Source: Taudactylus pleione (lineage: Eukaryota > Chordata > Amphibia > Anura > Myobatrachidae). From it: DNA of 64,000 nt. A program made the translations under genes and the position numbers. The stretch covers positions 10,311,501 through 10,375,500 of the forward strand of contig JAUIMM010000121.1 of the NCBI GenBank assembly GCA_031769625.1, written 5' to 3'. Below, one piece after another: positions 32,621 to 44,081 of the stretch. The notes beneath the pieces were generated by a model. That model was given only the letters and a program-made list of their open reading frames with translations. It made no database searches and was not told where the DNA came from. Position 1 is the stretch's first letter, and each line of letters begins with the position of its first letter.

Positions 32621-33694
32621 CAGTGGCATAACTAGTGTATTTGGAGCCCAGGGCAAGATGAAAAATGGAGCTTTCCCCCCTTACATGTGGACGTGGGATG
32701 AAAAAGGGGCATGGCCACAGAAAAATCGCGGCACTCTGGGAGCATTCTTTTTCATTCCATGTGCACCTTAATGCCCCCAGTAGTAGTGCCCCTTATAAAG
32801 TGCCCCCTGTTGTTATGCCCATTATGCAATGCTCCTAGTAGTAGTGCCTCTCATGCAATGCCCACTGTAGAAGTGCCCATTATGCAATGTCCCCAGTAGT
32901 AGTGCCACTTATGCAACGCCCCCTGTTGTAGTCCACATTATGCAGTGCCTCCAGTACTACCAGTAGTACCCAATAGTGCCCCCAGTAGTACCCCTTATAC
33001 AGTGCCCATTATGCAGTGCCCCAATAGTGCCCCTTATATAGTGCCCCTTATACAATCCCCAATATATAGTGCCCCCAGTAGTGCTCTTTATATAGTGCCC
33101 CCAGTAGTGCTCCTTATGCAGTGAATATATAGTGCCCCCAGTAATGCTCCTTATACAGTGCCCTCAGTAGTGCCCCTTATACAGTGCCTCTTATATAGTG
33201 CCCCCTATGTAGTGCCCAATATACAGTGCCCCCAGTAGTAGTGACTTTTACACATAAAACATGCAGACACACACAAACAGACAAAAGTACACTTACCTGA
33301 ATCCCCGCTCCTGCGCCAGCTGCTGTCCGCTCCTCTGTCCTCCTACTTGGCACTATGGGAGAGACGTCATCACGTCTCTCCCTTCACCCAGTGCGGGAGC
33401 TGGAAGGTGGAGCTCATGAGTGAATTCCAGCCCGGCTCCGGCCCTGGGTGCAGCAGCCAATGAGAGTCTGTCTGACTCTCACTGGGTGCTAAAACAAACA
33501 CATCGCCGCCGGGTAGTACGAGTGTACTATCCGGCACCAGTGTGTTTATTTTACTGTGTAGTGCAGACCGCACTCACTGCGGTCCGCACTACAAACTAAC
33601 CACTAACCTGGAGGCCGGAGGCATCCCCCCTCGCTGCCAGTCTGACTGCGCCCAGGGCATGCACCCTGCCCGACCCACCTTAGTTACGCCACTG
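32621..33694. mobile_element. hAT-like element with CAGTGGCATAACTAG ends, exact 8-bp duplication
   Basis: The left end CAGTGGCATAACTAGTG and the right end CTTAGTTACGCCACTG are inverted. The target duplication ATCCCAAG is exact at 32613-32620 and 33695-33702. The 1074-bp element has a minisatellite (32765-33245). Its right part is closely similar to that of the neighbour at 31660-32477 (gggagagacgtcatcacgtctctccc, caatgagagtctgtctgactctc), which shows common descent. There is no transposase. Confidence 0.92.
32765..33245. repeat. AGTGCCCCCAGTAGTGC minisatellite
   Basis: Imperfect tandem units of 18-30 bp are built on gtgcccccagtagtgcccctt and ttatacagtgcc. It is in the same place within its host element as the array at 31735-32020. 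Confidence 0.8.
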
Positions 33695-33702
33695 ATCCCA
33701 AG

Positions 33703-34393
33703 TGCTGCTAAACATCAGTGGTAGTTGGTGTGGCTCCCCTACTTGAAAAGTGAGGGAGAGGCATGTGTTACTACAGTGGTGAGAGAGGAAAATATTACTA
33801 CACTGGTGAGGGAAGGGAATGTTGAATTGTTACAACACAGGCTTTGGATGGAAAGTTGTTACTACATTGGTGAGGGAGTGGAATGTGTTAGTACACAGGT
33901 GAGGGAAGGTAATGTCTTACTATAGATGATGATGTTTACGCACTCTGTGGGCCTGTTCTGTGAGCTTGTGTAGATTACTGCTTTGTGGCTGAGCTGTTGT
34001 TGCTCCTAGATATTACCACTTCAAAATAAAAGTACTTACAATTGACTTTGGTATCTCTAGTAGGTAAGAAATATGATAAACTGTCTTGTTGAAAAGGTGG
34101 CATCATGTTGAAAGTCATTGAGCATTTCAATAGGCTCTCCTACGCTGCCTCTTATCCATTTCCCAGCAAGGTATGCAGCAGTCACTGGGACCTGCCAGAC
34201 AGGCCCGACCTCTGACATGCGCTAATACGCAGGCGTGTTGACTCCCCGCATCTTTCATTCCTGGGGTTCAATCAAAAAGGATATAAAATTCATTGGTCTG
34301 TTTGTTTGTCCATATTATGCATTTGGACACCCTTGCACTGATTGGGATGAAACCAACGTGGGGTGGTACAATTGGATCCTGACCAGGTTATAT
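33703..34393. other. Intergenic, short tandem repeat at 33760-33925
   Basis: Around 33760-33925 there are four imperfect units of the type gtgttactacactggtgagggaaggg. The rest shows no recognisable gene or element. Confidence 0.5.
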
Positions 34394-34790
34394 GGGGGTT
34401 AGGGTCCCAGTTGGACCTCCTGTTGGTGTACGTTGGGCAGAACTTTGACTCGGGGAGCCTGTTCTGAGCCTTTCGCTGCATGGATTTCACAGTGGTAACA
34501 TTGGATCCCAGAAGGCATACTAGGGGGGGTTGAGGTCCCAGTCGGACCTCCCGTCTGTGCATGCTGGGCAGAACTTTGACACGGGGAGCCTGTTCTGAGC
34601 CTTCCACTGGATGGAATTGGATGAAACTTTACAGAGGGGTGACGATTGGTCTGGGATGCCGAATGGAGTGGTTGGGGTCCTGGACGGACCTCACAGCAGA
34701 GTGCGCCAGGCAGAACTTTAACCCAGGAAGCCTGTTCTGTACCTTCCACTGGATCGATTTGGACGACATCACATAATAAAAATGTACGCT
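34394..34790. repeat. Three tandem units of about 135 bp
   Basis: Units start near 34394, 34527 and 34668. They share ggttggggtccca(g)t(c)ggacctc, then gggcagaactttgac, cggggagcctgttctgagcc and ttccactggat. Divergence is about 15-25% by eye. The surrounding text (tgcactgattgggatgaaacc) suggests further degenerate units. Family unknown. Confidence 0.8.
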
Positions 34791-35134
34791 GTTACACCTG
34801 TGACATCCCTGTGTCTTATGCTACTTGTTGTTCTACCTGATTCAATAAATGTAAAAGCTGGTTAAGCTGTACCAGGTGTGGACTAACCACCACCAGCACC
34901 AATAACTGCGTTACATATTCAACACCGCATGTACTTTGGCAAAGTACATTGTATCCTGAAATAGAAATCTGTCTGGAGGACTACTGTACCCAGCACGTCT
35001 GCTCACACTTTTCACTTCGCTGACAGGTCATAGGCTCAGTGCCCAGATCTCCAGCATTGTGTTAATTCTATACTCTGACAATAGGTTATGTACTGTCACA
35101 GATTGCTCTAATAACTCCACTGCTAATGTCCAAC

Positions 35135-37120
35135 CAGAGCCATAACTAGAAATGTTGGCACCCTGGGCAGGAGAGAGCACCGGCGCGCACCCCCCCCCTT
35201 ATTTTTAAACAGGGACAAAAGTGGTGCGGTCTTGTGAGGAAGGGGTGTGGTCTCACAGTACTACCCTTAATTAAAATTATGCCACACAGTAGTGCAAGCT
35301 TATTTACATTATCCACACAGTGTGCCCCTTATTTATGATACACCACACAGTAGTACCCCTTATAAACATTATGCCACACAGTAGTGCCCCTTACACATTA
35401 TGCCACACAGAAGTGCCCCTTACACATTATGCCACACAGTAGCACCCCTTACACATTGTGCCACACTGTAGCACCTCTTATACACATTATGCCACACAGT
35501 AGTGCCCCTTACACATTATGCCACACAGCAGAGCCCTACTCGCATTATGCTATACAGTAGTACCCCTTACATACATTATATCACACAGTTATGCTTCTTA
35601 CAGATTATGCCACACAGTAGTGCCCTTTACACATTATGCCACACAGAAGTGCCCCTAACACATTATGCCACACAGAAGAACCCCTTATACACATTGTGCC
35701 ACACTGTAGTGCCCCAAACACATTATGCCACACAGTAGAGCCTCCTACTCGCATTATGCTACACAGTAGTACCCATATATACATTATGTCAGCAAGTTAT
35801 GTCCCTTACAGATTATGCCACACAGTAATGCCCCTTACACATTATGCCACAAAATACAACCTCATATAAACATTATGCCACACAGTAATGCCCATACACA
35901 TTATGCCACACAGTAATACCCCTTACACACTATGCCTCACAGTAGCACCCCTTCACATTATACCACACAGTAGAGTGCCTGATTCGCATTATGTCACACA
36001 GTAGTACACCATATGTACATTATGTCAGAGTCATGCCCCTTACACATTTTTCCACACAGTAGTGTCCCTTACAAATTAGCCACACAGTAATACCCCTATC
36101 ACATTTTGTCACATAGTAGTGCCCCTTACACATTATGCCATGTGCCCCTTACACATTATTCCACAAAGTAATGTCCCTTACACATTATGCCACATGGTAA
36201 TGCCCCTTACACATTATGCCACACAGTAAGGCCCCTTACACATAATGCCTCACAGTAGTGGCTCTTACACATTATACCACACAGTAGAGCCCCCTATTCA
36301 CATTATGCCACATAGTAGTGCCCCTTACACATTATATCACACAGTAATGTTCCTTACACATTATGCCTCACATTAGTGCCCCTTATTCACATTATGCCAC
36401 ACAGTAGTACACCTTGTATACATTATGTCACACAGTCATGCCCCTTACACATTATGCCACACAGTAAGGCCCCTTACACATTATGCCTCACAGTAGTGGC
36501 TCTTACACATTATACCACACAGTAGAGCCCCCTATTCACATTATGCCACACAGTAGTTCCCATTATACATTATATCACACAGTAATGTCCCTTACACATT
36601 ATGCCACACAGTAGTTCCTTACACATTATGCCATATTGTAATACCCCTTACACATTATGCCACACAGTAATGTCCCTTATACAGGCCTCACAGTAGTGCC
36701 CCCTATTTGCAATATGCCACACAGTAGTACACGTTACACAGTATACATTATGTCACAGTCCTTACAGTTGTTTGTAGTTCCTTACAAATTTTTTCACACA
36801 GTAATGCCCCTTACAAATTATGCCACACAGTAATGCCACATACACATTATGCCACACAGTAGTGCACATTACACACCCCTTATACACATTATAACACACA
36901 CTAGTGCCCCTTACACATTATGCCACACAGTAGAGCCTCCTACTCGCATTATGCCACACAGTAGTGCCCTTTACACATTATACCACACAGTAATACCCTT
37001 TACACATTATGCTACACAGTAATGCCCCTTACACATTATGACACACAGTGATGCCCCTTATAAATTATGTTACACAGTAATGCCCCTTACACATTATGCC
37101 ACACATTAGTGGCCCTTATG
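35135..37120. mobile_element. hAT-like left end (CAGAGCCATAACTAG) with giant minisatellite
   Basis: The left terminus CAGAGCCATAACTAGAAATG is of the same family as the elements at 26140, 31660, 32621 and 57242. It is followed by the caccctgggcaggagagag-type subterminal region and then the longest array in the window. No right terminus (TAGTTATGGCTCTG) is found by 37500, so the element is truncated or its end has diverged. Confidence 0.6.
35270..37120. repeat. 29-bp minisatellite, about 60 copies
   Basis: The consensus unit is acacattatgccacacagta plus gtgcccctt, with many single-base variants and some partial units. It spans 1.85 kb. Low-complexity ORFs read through it in several frames and should not be taken as genes. 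Confidence 0.95.
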
Positions 37121-38394
37121 CACCCTTCTATAGGATGAGTCACAGTGACAGCACTCACCCAGCTGCCAATCTGTGAGCTCAGTCAGCCTCACTGTCTGTC
37201 ACTGACACAGACTTACAGTCACTGTGCAAGCTGAAGCCACCTTTCTGCTCCCACTGCCCAACAGCTCCTTGATTGGTACTGTGTGAGATGTGTAAGGGAA
37301 ATGGTGACAGAGTAGGTGAAACAGGAGGTGGGGTAGCTGCATTTTGCCATCTGCAGATAACGTTATAGCAGGGCTCCCTAAGTGTATTTTTTCACAATTT
37401 CTTTTTAGTAAAGGGTGTGAAAACACATCACATCACATTATTTCAGTAAAAAAAAAGATATATAAATAGACCCCTGAATCTCAGGGAAATTGAAGGTAAT
37501 TTGGATTGGGTGAACATAGTAAGATACTGTATGAAGCCAGTAGCACATGCAGGGGGGGGGGTTTCTGAGTACCCAAAATCCCCCCTGACAACCTCGAGAG
37601 CAGGCACCATGTCCTTAAGCCTCGCCCCCTCATGGCAATATGCCGCGATTTGCGGGCTAATAGGGAGGAGCCATTATGACAATTCTATTAGAATTGCATC
37701 ATTTGGCTCTGTCCACTCCCGATTGACCTGCGAATCACAGCATTTTGTCAATAAGGGGAGGTGCCTAATGACGTAGTGCCAACCTGCCAGGTACTGATCC
37801 CGCAGCTGCTGCAAGGTAAGTTATGCGTAATGTATGTGTGACATACATGTGGAGCATACATGCAGGGGCGGATTGGCTGTTATCTTCAGAGGGATAAATC
37901 TCGACGATTGGACTGTGGGGCCGCTTGTTATCTTTTGCCCCGCCCCCTGAATCACATTGCAGACTGTCCTGGCTTTGAGTTTGTTTGTATGACAGGCAGC
38001 CTGGCTGCCTGTCACAGCTAGCAAAGCAAAGAGGCTTTCTTAGTTTTAAGTCCCCACCCAGGGTGCTGCTTCATGCCAGGCACCACGGAGGAGCGGGTCT
38101 GCAGCTGGCAGCAGCAGGTACGTCACAGGAAATGGGATGGCTGTCATATCTGCCAGCCCTTCACTCTGTCCCCTCCCCAGGCTGTGAAGTTACAGTTTAA
38201 TTTTACAGTCTGGGGAGGGGACAGAGTGGAGAGGAGATAATCGGGGCTGGCTGGCTGCAAGACTGAGGCAGGGACCAGGTTAATTCAACTAGAGGGAAAG
38301 CCAGGAGTGGAGACAAATGGGTCTGGGGGGGCTATTTTTTATTTATTTTTTAAAGACTGGCTGATAGCTAGGGTTGGGAAATGGAGATCTATCT
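37121..38394. other. No gene recognised
   Basis: Mixed DNA without a supported exon. It includes a G run near 37553, inverted ctggcagcagcaggtacgtc-type GC-rich blocks around 38090, and a repeated ctccccaggctgt / acagtctggggagggg pair at 38174-38222 that could form a hairpin. Confidence 0.4.
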
Positions 38395-39090
38395 CAGGGG
38401 GTTGGGGGGCTATTCTTTACTAGCCTGGGGGAGGGAGATGATGATCTGTCTGTCTGTCTGAGAGGGAGAGAGGTTATTCTGTACTAAGGGCACATGTTCT
38501 GCCTGTGGGGGAGGGGCTATTTTATGATGATCTGTCGGAAGGGGGGGGGATCTGCTGTACTAGGGAGAGATGATGATCTGTCTGTGGGGAGAGAGGGATC
38601 TGCTGTACTAGGGGGAGATGATCTGTCTGTGGGGGAGGCGGATATTGTTTGCTGAAGGGAGATCATGATCTGTCTGTGGGGAGGGGGTATTCTGTGCTAA
38701 AGAGAGATGATCTGTGTGTAGGTAAGGGGGGTATTCTGTGCTAAGGGGAGATCTGTGTGTGAGAAAGGGCGGTATTCTGTGCTAAGGGGAGATGATCTGT
38801 GTGTGGGGAAGGAGGGTATTCTGTGCTAAGGGGAGATCTGTGTGTAGGGAAGGGGGGTATTCTGTGCTAAGGGGAGATCTGTGTGTGAGAAAGGGGGGTA
38901 TTCTGTGCTAAGGGGAGATGATCTGTGTGTGGGGAAGGAGGGTATTCTGTGCTAAGGGGAGATGATCTGTGTTTAGGGAAGGGGGGTATTCTGTGCTAAG
39001 GGGAGATCTGTGTGTGAGAAAGGGGGGTATTCTGTGCTAAGGGGAGGTGATCTGTGTGTGGGGAAGGGGGGCTATTCTGTGCTAGAGCAG
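38395..39090. repeat. G-rich minisatellite of about 44 bp
   Basis: Units contain ggtattctgtgctaagggga followed by gatgatctgtgtgtggggaa. Two length classes alternate at the 3' side, with gatgatctg or only gatctg, giving a higher-order pattern. Roughly 14 units. G-rich on the + strand. Confidence 0.9.
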
Positions 39091-39300
39091 GAGGATGCCC
39101 CTGGGGAGACACAGGATGATGGTGCTGGGGAGACACAGGATGATGACGCTCGGTAGATGCAGGAGGATGGCACTGTGGGGAGACACAGGAGGAGGGTGCT
39201 GGAGATAATTGGGGGTGGCACTGGAAAGGCGCAGGGGGGTAGCGCTGAAGAAACACATGAGAGGGGATAGGCTGGAGATACACCAAGGCGGTGGTGCTGG
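39091..39300. repeat. GGGGAGACACAGGA minisatellite
   Basis: About six irregular units of 30-36 bp are built on gctggggagacacaggatga. They directly adjoin the previous array. The Pro/Ser-rich minus-strand ORFs here are repeat products. Confidence 0.75.
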
Positions 39301-39858
39301 AGACACACATATAGGACAGTAGGACCGCTAGTACTATTAGAGGAAAACACTGGGGCACAGTAATCTTCAGTAAGATAACAATGCTAATGAAACCATATTC
39401 TGATGCAAATGGTACCAAATGAGCAAATATATTTTATTAATATAAAATAGTTTGATATAGGAAACTCCCATTTATCTGTTAAACCTCTGTTGCATGTTGA
39501 TGACATTGGCTTAAACAGGCGGCTTCCGGACCATGTGATCTCAGCATGAATAGTGATCACCGATTCAAGAAACTGCCTGTTCAGGAAGGATCAATTTTTT
39601 CAGAGATTCCCCGCTGCAGAGAAATCATATAGGTAAGAAAATACTTATTCACTATCATCTCCTGGAGCGGTGGGCATGCCCCAGGCATAAAAAAATGGGG
39701 GGGGGGGGGGAGTGGGCATGGCATTTCACATTAGGCCACACCCCTTGCAACTAGGCCCCACCCACTTTTCCGGGCAAGTGCTTGCGGTGCACACACAGGG
39801 CCTCTTCCACATTTTTTTTCCAGGACCACTTTAAATTCCCAATCCGCTCCAGCATATA

Positions 39859-41502
39859 CAGTCAGGTCCATAAATATTGGGACATTGACAGAATTTTCGT
39901 ATTTTGGCCTCTATTCACCACCACAATGGCTTTGAAATGAAACAAACAAGATGTGATTTAACTGCAGACTTTCAGATTTAATTTGAGGGTAATTACATCC
40001 AAATCAGATGAACGGTGTAGGAATTACAACGGTTTCTATATGTGCCTCCCACTTTTTAAGGGGCCAAAAGTAATGGGACAAACTAAACAATCCTAAATCT
40101 AACTTTCACTTTTTAATACTTTGTTTCAAATCCTTTGCAGGCAATTACAGCCTGAAGTCTGGAATGCATAGACATCACCAGACGCTGGGTTTCATCCCTG
40201 GTGATGCTCTGCCAGGCCTCTACTGCAAATGTCTTCAGTTCCTGCTTGTTCTTGGGGCATTTTCCCTTCAGTTTTGTCTTCATCAAGTGAAATGCATGCT
40301 CAATCGGATTCAGGTCAGGGGATTGACTTGGCCATTGCATAATATTCCACTTTTTAGCCTTAAAAAACTCTTTGGTTGCTTTTGCAGTATGCTTCGGGTC
40401 ATTGTCCATCTGCACTGTGAAGCGCTGTCCAATGAGTTCTGAAGCATTTGACTGAATATGAGCATATAATATTGCCCGAAACATTTCAGAATTCATTCTG
40501 CTGCTTTTGTTAGCAGTCACATCATCAATAAATACAAGGGAACCAGTTCCATTGGCAGCCATACATGCCTACGCCATGACACTACCACCACCATGCTTCA
40601 CTGATGAGGTGGTATGTTTTGGATCATGAGCAGTTCCTTTCCTTCTCTTCTCTTCCCATCACTCTGGTACAAGTTGATCTTTGTCTCATCTGTCAATAGG
40701 ATGTTGTTCCAGAACTGTAATGGCTTTTTTAGATGTTGTTTGGCAAACTCTAATCTGGTCTTCCTGTTTTTGTGGCTCACCAATGGTTTACATCTTGTGG
40801 TGAACCCTCTATATTCACTCTTGTGAAGTCTTCTCTTGATTGTTGACTTTGACACATATACATCTACCTCCTGGAGAGTGTTCTTGATTTGGCCAACTGT
40901 TGTGAAGGGGTTTTTCTTCACCAGGGAAATAATCCTTTTGTCATCCACCACAGTTGTTTTCTGTGGTCTTCCGGGTCTTTTGGTGTTGCTGAGCTCTCCG
41001 GTGCGTTCTTTCTTTTTAAGAATGTTCCAAACAGTTGATTTGGCCACACCTAATGTTTTTGCTATCTCTCTGATGGGTTTGTTTTGATTTTTCAGCCTAA
41101 TGATGGCTTGCTTCACTGATAGTGACAGCTCTTTGGATCTCATATTGAGAGTTGACAGCAACTGATTCCAAATGCAAATGTCACACCTAGAATCAACTCC
41201 AGACCTTTTACCTGCTTAATTGATAATGAAATAACGAGGGAATAGCCCACACCTGTCCATGAAATAGCTTTTTAGTTGATAGTCCCATTACTTTTGGCCC
41301 CTTAAAAAGTGGGAGGCACATATTGAAACTGTTGTAATTCCTACACCGTTCACCCGATTTGGATGTAATTACCCTCAAATTAAATCTGAAAGTCTGCAGT
41401 TAAAGCACATCTTGTTTGTTTCATTTCAAAACCATTGTGATGGTGAATAGAGGCCAAAATCTGAAAATTATGTTAATGTCCCAATATTTATGGACCTGAC
41501 TG
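39859..41502 (-). mobile_element. Near-complete Tc1-like transposon, copy B
   Basis: This 1644-bp element is the same family as copy A, with the transposase on the minus strand. The ends CAGTCAGGTCCATAAATATT and AATATTTATGGACCTGACTG are inverted, and TA flanks both sides (39857-39858, 41503-41504). The long inverted repeats are retained. The outermost termini differ from copy A at the same position in both ends (GTCC against GTGC), so each copy keeps matched ends. Confidence 0.95.
40113..41143 (-). pseudogene. Tc1-like DD34E transposase, frameshift and nonsense
   Basis: On the minus strand the frame runs from ATG at 41143 (MRSKELSLSVKQAIIRL) through both helix-turn-helix regions and GRPQK to LLTDETKINLYQSDGKRR. 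Seven bases present in copy A are missing there (near 40655), which shifts the frame. Beyond the shift, MA-stop-ACMAANG shows a TGG-to-TAG change near 40569. The C-terminal part then reads QMDNDPKHTAK ... SPDLNPIEHAF ... KNKQELKTFAVEAWQ to TAA at 40113. The tryptophan before TDE is leucine. Two independent lesions make it a pseudogene. It retains the glutamine codon that is a stop in copy A. Confidence 0.92.
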
Positions 41503-43048
41503 TATGTATATTTATTTTTGTGCATATCTGTGAGTGTACATATGTATGTGTATATCTATATATGCATGTATATAATGTGTGCGGAAACCCCCCTGTAAAA
41601 ATCCTGCGTTTGCCCCTGGAAGCGTTCCCACATTATTGATGCTATTGTGTTTGCAACAGTGAAAATAGTGCAAACGTTCCGTTCTAAATGGGCTTCTGAG
41701 CCATTTCAGTGCGCACACTGGCTCATATAGCAAGAGGCTTGTGCAGATCGAGGTGCAAAGTGCTCTGTCTAAATATAATGTCATAAGGAGACATGAATAA
41801 CTGCATCTACCCACTCTCTCTGGACATGGCTACATGACTGTGTATTATGGTTGAATTTCTGTTAAGTATAGAGAATGTTTTGGCTGCACACGTAAGGCGG
41901 CATTGGTCCAATATCGTGTGAAAAGCATTAATATTATAAAAGGACCATTCCTCTGTATTGGAGAGAGGATAATAAGGGTATTTCTAAGAAATCTTTTCTG
42001 TTTCAACATAATTCAATTAAACAGTCATTTACACATATCTTTATTTGATGTGGTTTTATCTTGTGGTGATGGATACACCTTATTCTGAACCTTCAATTTA
42101 TTCATAAAGGTGGTCTTGCAGCTTCTTGTGGTTGAAGTAAACAAGCAGTTATTGTATTTCCAAGTGACAATGGCAGAGCAAGGTTGTAGTGAATCATGGG
42201 AAAATCTGGTTATGTCAGATGTACAACAGGGGTGTGGAATATTGGAAACAGTTTACTGTACCCCTCTGGCAGCAACAGTACATTAATGAGGAGGAGGAAG
42301 TTCTGTTACTGCGTTAGGTGGGAACATGTCTTGTATGTGGGCAGGGGATAAAGCACAATATTGTAAGTTATCACAATCTTGTATCAAAGTACTTCCTTAG
42401 CTGCTGGGGATCTACCACATCCTCTGTCATGCATATTAATGCAATTCCATTATTTTTTATAGAGGTATATATGGGTGAAGCTAGGGAAGGCATGGCACAG
42501 CTCGATGTCCCCACACTTACCATGTTTATTCTTAAAGCGTTTATGTCCCTACATGTCAACAGATTTCCGCACGTGCCCTTTTCATGCCCCACAGTCCTCC
42601 CTACATCTTATCACATGCCCATCAGATTTGCACACATATCAAATTGTTCAAGAATCATCAACACAGCTCGTACCTCACTGCTGTATCAAGTGTCCTAATA
42701 GTTTTCAATAGACTCTTCATGTTCGCTGAAGCTGCTACTGCATCCACTGTGGAGAGAAATGTTGACTTGGAGAGCCAATAAAAGTTGTCAATCATGCTCC
42801 TCAAACCTCCCCGCACTAGGCATGTCAGGCCTCTCACATCTACTCAAATGATATCAGCCCCTCACATGCCCATCAGACATCTCCACATTCCCCTTACATG
42901 TCATCAAACCTTCCTATGTTCCCTTATAGAGCCATCAGATCGCCTCCAAGCCCCTTACATGTCCAACAGACCCCTCCAAATAATATACCATTACATGCCA
43001 TGAAGTCTCCTTCATATACCATCAGACTCCCCCACAATACCATTAGGT
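41503..43048. other. No feature recognised
   Basis: AT-rich intergenic DNA. A 126-codon + strand ORF at 42318-42698 has no recognisable domain and lacks splice or promoter support. Around 42790-43040 there are loose repeats of ccccttacatg...catcagac. Confidence 0.4.
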
Positions 43049-43205
43049 CAGAGGTTCCCAAACGTGGTTCTCAAGGCTCCCCAATAATTCAGGTTTTAGA
43101 GATATTCATGGCAGCACAGGTGGTTAAGTCACTTGTGCTCAACCATGGATATCTCTAAAACCTGAACTGCTGGGGAGCCTTGAGGACCATGTTTGGGAAC
43201 CTCTG
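43049..43205. mobile_element. hAT-like MITE, 8-bp target duplication
   Basis: This 157-bp near-perfect hairpin begins CAGAGGTTCCCAAACGTGG and ends CATGTTTGGGAACCTCTG. The inner arms caggttttagagatattcatgg and ccatggatatctctaaaacctg are complementary. The flanks CATTAGGT (43041-43048) and CATTATGT (43206-43213) are an 8-bp duplication with one mismatch. Confidence 0.92.
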
Positions 43206-43679
43206 CATTATGTGATACTCTCCAGTAGACCACCTCTGATAAGATTACTCCCACATGGCTGCTAATCTACAGCATTCAGAAAAGCATGGGATGAGCTTCT
43301 TCAATCAGAGCTCAGCACATGCTCTTCATACACCTTGTGCAGATTCTCATTGGAGTGACTCAGCAGTGTATAAGAGCTGCAAGGACCCAGCACCAATGTA
43401 CCCCTGTACCGCTAACAGGGTCATAACTAGCTATGGGTGACTGCTGCCATTGCACAGAGTGCAGAGGCTCTATGGGTGGCACCATCACCGTCCCACTGCC
43501 CTTGCTCCTGGCTGGCAGGGTGCCTGGAATGACACCCTGAAGCCAGGAGTGCCTTCTCCAGACAGGCATCCTGCACAGTAAATGCAGCTGATCAATCAGC
43601 GCTGCACTTACCGGAGCTGCCGGTCATGCCCCCTTTCTATGTACTATAGTAATTATGCACAGCATGCATATGCAAAACA

Positions 43680-44081
43680 GGATGTAGTTATGAGACCGGT
43701 GGTCGCAAGGCTGCCGATCTCAATACCGATACCCGAATCCCGACAAGGGACTTAAGATAGTCATCAAAATATTGACGCCTATCTTAATCCCGACACCAAA
43801 CCGAACAAGGTAAGTCCGGGGTGCCCTTAGCATTAGCCACAGGAGGGGAAGGTTAGCTTTAGGGAGTGTAGCAGGAATAGGCTTTGGGGGGGGAGATAGG
43901 GTTAGGCATCCCTAGAGGGGCGTTAAGCAGCCCTAGGGGGAAGTTAGGGTTAGACACCCCCGGGAGAGTTAGGTTTAGAGTGCGTTAAGGGGGGGGTTAG
44001 GGCTAGGCACCACTAAGGGAGGGTTAGGGTACTTACCTCGGAACTGGCGGCTATTCAGCCGCCGGGACTTCATACCCATTC
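43680..44081. repeat. GTTAGGG-cored element, copy 7
   Basis: The left arm ggatgtagttatgagaccgg continues with aataccgatacccgaatccc. The right arm is ggcggctattcagccgccgggacttcatacccat. The core includes gttagggttagacaccccc and ggggttagggctaggcacc. Confidence 0.7.

Noticed and set aside
38996..39418. 140-codon minus-strand Pro/His/Ser-rich ORF
   Set aside because: Covers a G-rich minisatellite; low complexity, no domain.
42318..42698. 126-codon + strand ORF as a gene
   Set aside because: No domain, no splice or promoter support, ordinary for chance in this AT-rich DNA.
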